Origin: a bacterium
GTDB taxonomy: Bacteria > Actinomycetota > Acidimicrobiia > Acidimicrobiales > Bin134
Assembly: GCA_026705465.1 (NCBI GenBank)
Contig: JAPPAP010000025.1
Coordinates: 124,001 to 188,000, forward strand
DNA length: 64,000 nucleotides
Direction: 5' to 3'
Below the pieces are notes generated by a model. That model ran no database searches, was not told the origin of the DNA, and saw only the letters and a list, made by a program, of their open reading frames with translations. The translations under genes and the position numbers were made by a program. Below are positions 60,711 through 64,000 of this stretch, piece by piece (the first letter of the stretch is position 1; each line of letters opens with the position of its first letter).

Positions 60711-61904
60711 CTACTTGTATTCCTCGGCTCGGGGAACCTCGTACAGGGGATCGGGGGTCATCTCCAGCGGACCGCCGTATTCGATCCGCTGGCGGGTGCT
60801 GCGGTGCAGCGGGTCTTTGTCCAGCTTGGGGATCACGTGGGTGCCGAACAGGCGGATGGTCTCCAGGCAGACCTCATGGTCTAGCTGGATGGGGAGGCCA
60901 AACGACACCTGGTCGCAGCCGATCTCGTCGTAGCGCTTCACCTGCTCGAGCACTTCGTCGGGGTCACCGCACAGCAGGAACCCAGCCTCGATGCGCTCCT
61001 CCACGTCCTCGATGGTCGGCTCGGGGACCAGCTCGGGGTACACCGGCAGGCCCTCGGGCTTGGGAAAGGTGTCGTGGTACTTGAACACCAGCGACTGGAG
61101 ATAGCTGAGCTGCATCTGCTCGACCACCACCCGGCGGGCCTCCTGGCCGTCCTCCAAGCACACCAGGCCGTTGGCGATCATCACGTTGTCGTTCACGTAC
61201 TCGCCGGCGGGCTCGGCATCGGGTATGGCGTTCTTGTAGGCCTCCACGTGGGGGGCCATGTCGTAGATGGCCGACACGTTGAACCCCAGCACCCCGAGGC
61301 CGTGGCGGGCGGCTTTCTCATAGGTGGGGGTGTTGCCCGCCGCCACCCACATGGGCGGATGGGAGTGGCAGTAGGGCTTGGGCAGCACGTTGAACGTGCC
61401 CCAAGTGCCGGTTTCGGGGGTCTGGAAGGCGGCGCCGTCGGGGTGGGAGTAGGCGGTGCTGCCCCAGATCTTCTTGAACTCCCAGATCACCTCGTCCCAG
61501 TTGGCCTTGGTCTCCGATGGGTCGAGGCCGAAGCCGCCGATCTCATGGCTGCCCGCCCCCCGGCCGGTGCCGAACTCGAAACGGCCCTTGCTCATGTGGT
61601 CGAGCATGGCCACCCGCTCGGCCAGCTTGAGGGGATGGTTCACGATGGGGTTTAAATTGAAGATGCCCGATCCCATATGGATCTGAGAGGTTTGAGCAAA
61701 GGAGTAGGCCATGAACACCTCGCTGGCCGAGGTGTGGGAGTAGTCCTCCAGGAAGTGGTGCTCGCTCACCCAGATGTACTTCCAGTTGTTTTGGTCGGCA
61801 ACCCGCACTATCTCCAGTTCGTTCTCAAAGGCCTGATGCTCCCAATAGGGGCTGCGGGCCCCGCCCCGGCGAGGCGATCCCTGCAAGAAAATGGCGAACT
61901 CCAC
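60711..61904 (-). CDS. LLM-class flavin-dependent oxidoreductase
   Basis: 397 residues from a GTG with AGGGAG upstream. Luciferase-like barrel: SEHHFLEDYSHTSASEVF, MSKGRFEFGTGRGAGSHE and LLCGDPDEVLEQVKRYDEIGCDQ. Clearly related to the LLM protein at 38.8 kb. Thirteen bases separate it from the phosphotransferase gene in the same direction. Substrate unknown. Confidence 0.87.
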   Translation of the reverse strand: MEFAIFLQGSPRRGGARSPYWEHQAFENELEIVRVADQNNWKYIWVSEHHFLEDYSHTSASEVFMAYSFAQTSQIHMGSGIFNLNPIVNHPLKLAERVAMLDHMSKGRFEFGTGRGAGSHEIGGFGLDPSETKANWDEVIWEFKKIWGSTAYSHPDGAAFQTPETGTWGTFNVLPKPYCHSHPPMWVAAGNTPTYEKAARHGLGVLGFNVSAIYDMAPHVEAYKNAIPDAEPAGEYVNDNVMIANGLVCLEDGQEARRVVVEQMQLSYLQSLVFKYHDTFPKPEGLPVYPELVPEPTIEDVEERIEAGFLLCGDPDEVLEQVKRYDEIGCDQVSFGLPIQLDHEVCLETIRLFGTHVIPKLDKDPLHRSTRQRIEYGGPLEMTPDPLYEVPRAEEYK

Positions 61905-61984
61905 GGTGTTTCTCCCTCTATTCCCTTGGTGGCTGCGGTTCGCAGACTACTCGTCTGATGTCAGGCAGTCTCAGCCCGGAGTGG

Positions 61985-62971
61985 TCACGTGCCCAAATCC
62001 AGCACCACCCGGCCAATAACCTCGCGTGATTCCAAGGCCCTCATGGCCTCGGGAAGTTCTTCGAACCGATAGGAGGCCGTGACCACCGAGCTGATGCTGC
62101 CCGCGTCCCACAGCGCGCTCAGCTCGCGGTGGTCCGCCAGGCGCTCTTCCCGGCTATAGCGAGCCGGTATGGCCCCCACCACCGAGTAGTTGCGCTGCAC
62201 CACATGGCGGACGTTGACCGGCGCCCATTCACCACTGGCGAACCCGATGATTACCACGCGGGCGTCTCGGGCAACGCACCGGGTAGCCGCGGTGTAGGCA
62301 TCGCCTCCCACCGGGTCGTACACCACGTCCACCCCGCGCCCGTCGGTCAGCTCCATGACTGCGGCGGCAATGTCGCCTTCTCGGTGGTCCACGGTCTGGT
62401 GGGCGCCGAAAGAGGCTGCTGCCTCACACCGCTCCGGTCCACCGGCCACCGCGATCACCCGGGCGCCCAGCGCGGCCCCCAAAGAACAGGCTGCGGCCCC
62501 CGTGCCTCCGGCCGCGCCCAGCACCAGCAGCGTCTCGGCTGCCGCCAGCCCTCCTCGCCGCACCAACCCGATCCAGGCGGTGTGGTAGGGGATCAAGAAC
62601 CCGGCCGCGGCAACGTCGCCCATGGAGTCGGGCACGGTGAACCACGAGTGGCTCAGGCCTAGGCATTGCTCGGCAAATCCGCCATCGCCGGTCTGGAAGG
62701 AAGTGACGGTCATCACCCTTTGGCCGGCTTCCAATCCCACGCCGTCGGTGGCCTCTATCACCGTTCCGCACACCTCTTGGCCGGGGGTGAACGACCCTTC
62801 CTCTGGTGCGAGCGGATACGTCCCCTTGCACATGAATACGTCAGGCAGGCCGACACCGACCGCCCCCACCCTCATCAGGAATGTCCCCTCCCGGGGATCG
62901 GGGGCATCCCTGTCAGTCAATTGCAGCACCTCACCCGGTGCCCCCGATCCTTCGACCACCCAAGCTCGCAT
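61985..62971 (-). CDS. Zinc-free quinone oxidoreductase/alcohol dehydrogenase-like (MDR family)
   Basis: 328 residues from ATG 62971. GroES-like N-terminal part (GVGLPDVFMCKGTYP, FTPGQEVCGTV) and nucleotide-binding motif VLGAAGGTGAAA, then VDVVYDPVGGDAY, match NADPH:quinone reductase-type medium-chain reductases. The catalytic and structural zinc cysteines are missing. Divergent from the enoyl-CoA hydratase gene by 46 bases. Confidence 0.87.
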   Translation of the reverse strand: MRAWVVEGSGAPGEVLQLTDRDAPDPREGTFLMRVGAVGVGLPDVFMCKGTYPLAPEEGSFTPGQEVCGTVIEATDGVGLEAGQRVMTVTSFQTGDGGFAEQCLGLSHSWFTVPDSMGDVAAAGFLIPYHTAWIGLVRRGGLAAAETLLVLGAAGGTGAAACSLGAALGARVIAVAGGPERCEAAASFGAHQTVDHREGDIAAAVMELTDGRGVDVVYDPVGGDAYTAATRCVARDARVVIIGFASGEWAPVNVRHVVQRNYSVVGAIPARYSREERLADHRELSALWDAGSISSVVTASYRFEELPEAMRALESREVIGRVVLDLGT

Positions 62972-63017
62972 CTGCCTAGCTTTCCCCACCCGGCCTACCA
63001 AGTGCGAAGCTAGCCCC

Positions 63018-63836
63018 ATGGGTGACAGGTACGGACTGGAAACCATTGCCACCGAGCTGGACTCCACAGGAGTGCTCACCGCCACACTGAACCGGCCTGA
63101 TCGGGGCAACGGCCTCAACAAGCAGATGCACCTCGACTTGCGGGATCTGTACCGCCGCATTGCCGAGGACGCCGAGGTCCGGGCGGTGGTGCTCACCGGA
63201 GCGGGGCGGTCGTTTTGCGTGGGGGCCGACTTCGCGGTCATGGAGGAGAACCTGGAGACGGGCTATCCCGAGGGCCGTCCCGACTTGCTCGACGACGGCA
63301 TCGACATCGCCCGGGGGGCGCTGCGGGTCCGCCAGCCCATGGTGGCTGCGGTCAACGGCCATGCCATAGGCCTGGGGGCGTCGCTGGCCCTGTTCTGCGA
63401 CATCGTCTACATGAGCGATGCAGCTCGGATCGGCGACCCCCATGTGAACGCCGGACTGGTGGCCGGTGATGGAGGAGCGGTTCTGTGGCCGCTGTTGGTG
63501 GGGCTCAACCGGGCCAAGGAGCTGCTCATGACCGGGGACCTGCTCGATGCTGACCAGGCCGAACGCTACGGGCTGGTCAACCACGTGGCGCCGGCCGATG
63601 AGGTGCTGGTGTCGGCCACGGCCACGGCCCAGCGGCTGGCTTCAGGCCCCCGCCACGCCATCGAATTCAACAAGCGGCTGTGCAACAAGGAGCTGGAAGA
63701 CCGGGTGAACCGCCTCTACGACCTGGCCTTCGCGCTGGAAGCGATCACCTTCGACACCGACGACCATCGGGAGGCGGTGGATGCCTTCTTGAACAAGCGC
63801 ACCCCCGATTTCAACCGCGGCAGCGATAAGGGCTGA
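63018..63836 (+). CDS. Enoyl-CoA hydratase/isomerase family protein
   Basis: 272 residues from ATG 63018. The crotonase fold is shown by VRAVVLTGAGRSFCVGADFAVM (oxyanion-hole strand) and PMVAAVNGHAIGLGASLALFCDIVYMSD (second oxyanion-hole and helix). The Glu pair of true hydratases is not clear: the position after GLVAGDG holds Gly-Ala, so the reaction could be another crotonase activity. Followed two bases later by the last gene. Confidence 0.85.
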   Translation: MGDRYGLETIATELDSTGVLTATLNRPDRGNGLNKQMHLDLRDLYRRIAEDAEVRAVVLTGAGRSFCVGADFAVMEENLETGYPEGRPDLLDDGIDIARGALRVRQPMVAAVNGHAIGLGASLALFCDIVYMSDAARIGDPHVNAGLVAGDGGAVLWPLLVGLNRAKELLMTGDLLDADQAERYGLVNHVAPADEVLVSATATAQRLASGPRHAIEFNKRLCNKELEDRVNRLYDLAFALEAITFDTDDHREAVDAFLNKRTPDFNRGSDKG

Positions 63837-63838
63837 TC

Positions 63839-64000
63839 GTGGCCAACGAGAAGCTCTACATCCACGAGTTCATCGACATCATCGGCCATCACCGGGCCAA
63901 CTACATGCACCACATGACGGCCAACTGGTCGCCCATCGCCCAAGATGAGCGCGATCAGCTCTGCTATGGGGTGTGGGCCATCGTCGGCACCACCCGGGGC
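63839..64000 (+). CDS. Unknown protein, start only (cut by window end)
   Basis: 54 codons from GTG 63839 to the window edge, without a stop. The visible part, MANEKLYIHEFIDIIGHHR then MHHMTANWSP and CYGVWAIVGTTRG, has no motif I can place with confidence. It begins two bases after the enoyl-CoA hydratase stop, so the two are probably coupled in one transcript. Confidence 0.7.
   Translation, partial: MANEKLYIHEFIDIIGHHRANYMHHMTANWSPIAQDERDQLCYGVWAIVGTTRG

Overview
The window is a GC-rich bacterial chromosome segment, most likely from an actinomycete and probably class Acidimicrobiia. This rests on the PriA without a Walker A motif, the DUF1844/infC/rpmI/rplT/trmH order, the many F420- or flavin-type LLM oxidoreductases, Rieske oxygenase and CoA-type catabolic genes, lipoproteins with acidic tails, and several genes that look leaderless (a TANNNT box 6-8 bases before the start codon and no ribosome binding site). 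The class is an inference from gene content only.

Layout. 1-9.9 kb is a housekeeping block: priA (cut by the window edge), an RsmC-like methyltransferase, def-fmt-rsmB-MogA/MoaB-ribD, hisG, a cold-shock-like protein, DUF1844, then infC-rpmI-rplT-trmH. infC has no ordinary start codon in the right place and probably starts at AUA. 9.9-16.1 kb holds a Rieske oxygenase, an ion-channel-like protein, a nitronate monooxygenase, and an MgtE-like transporter paired with an internally duplicated PhoU/TrkA-C regulator.

16.2-30.4 kb is a defence island, visibly less GC-rich by rough hand counts (about 55-60% against 65-70%). It encodes a single-strand DNA phosphorothioation system: sspA (cysteine desulfurase), sspB (DUF4007), sspC (large ATPase) and sspD (PAPS-reductase-like). 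The same reading direction continues without gaps into a PLD-nuclease/helicase fusion, a 76-residue coiled-coil protein, an SMC/DndD-like ATPase and a 156-residue protein, which together look like an SspFGH-type restriction module. A DUF262-DUF1524 protein (SspE) faces this cassette tail to tail. Thus one modification module seems to serve two different effectors.

30.5-43.4 kb is mixed: a sortase-type (LPATG) surface 5'-nucleotidase, an MFS exporter, a methyltransferase, a coxMSL molybdenum hydroxylase set (not form I), an LLM oxidoreductase, an EamA transporter, tRNA-Asn, tRNA-Met, a PAP2 protein and an inositol-monophosphatase-like enzyme.

43.4-53.7 kb is a beta-glucan utilisation operon: a LacI-family regulator, ABC sugar importer (binding protein, two permeases, ATPase), a secreted GH16 glucanase and a 1135-residue cytoplasmic protein that looks like a glycoside phosphorylase. 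Five operator-like sites match or approach the CelR/CebR palindrome TGGGAGCGCTCCCA. The likely flow is: GH16 cuts beta-1,3-glucan outside, the ABC system imports oligomers, the large enzyme processes them inside.

53.8-59.6 kb has tRNA-Val and a branched-chain amino-acid-type (Liv) ABC operon with a fused LivHM permease. 59.6-64 kb has a phosphotransferase, a second LLM oxidoreductase, a quinone oxidoreductase, an enoyl-CoA hydratase and the start of an unknown gene cut by the window end. No CRISPR array, insertion sequence or rRNA gene was seen.
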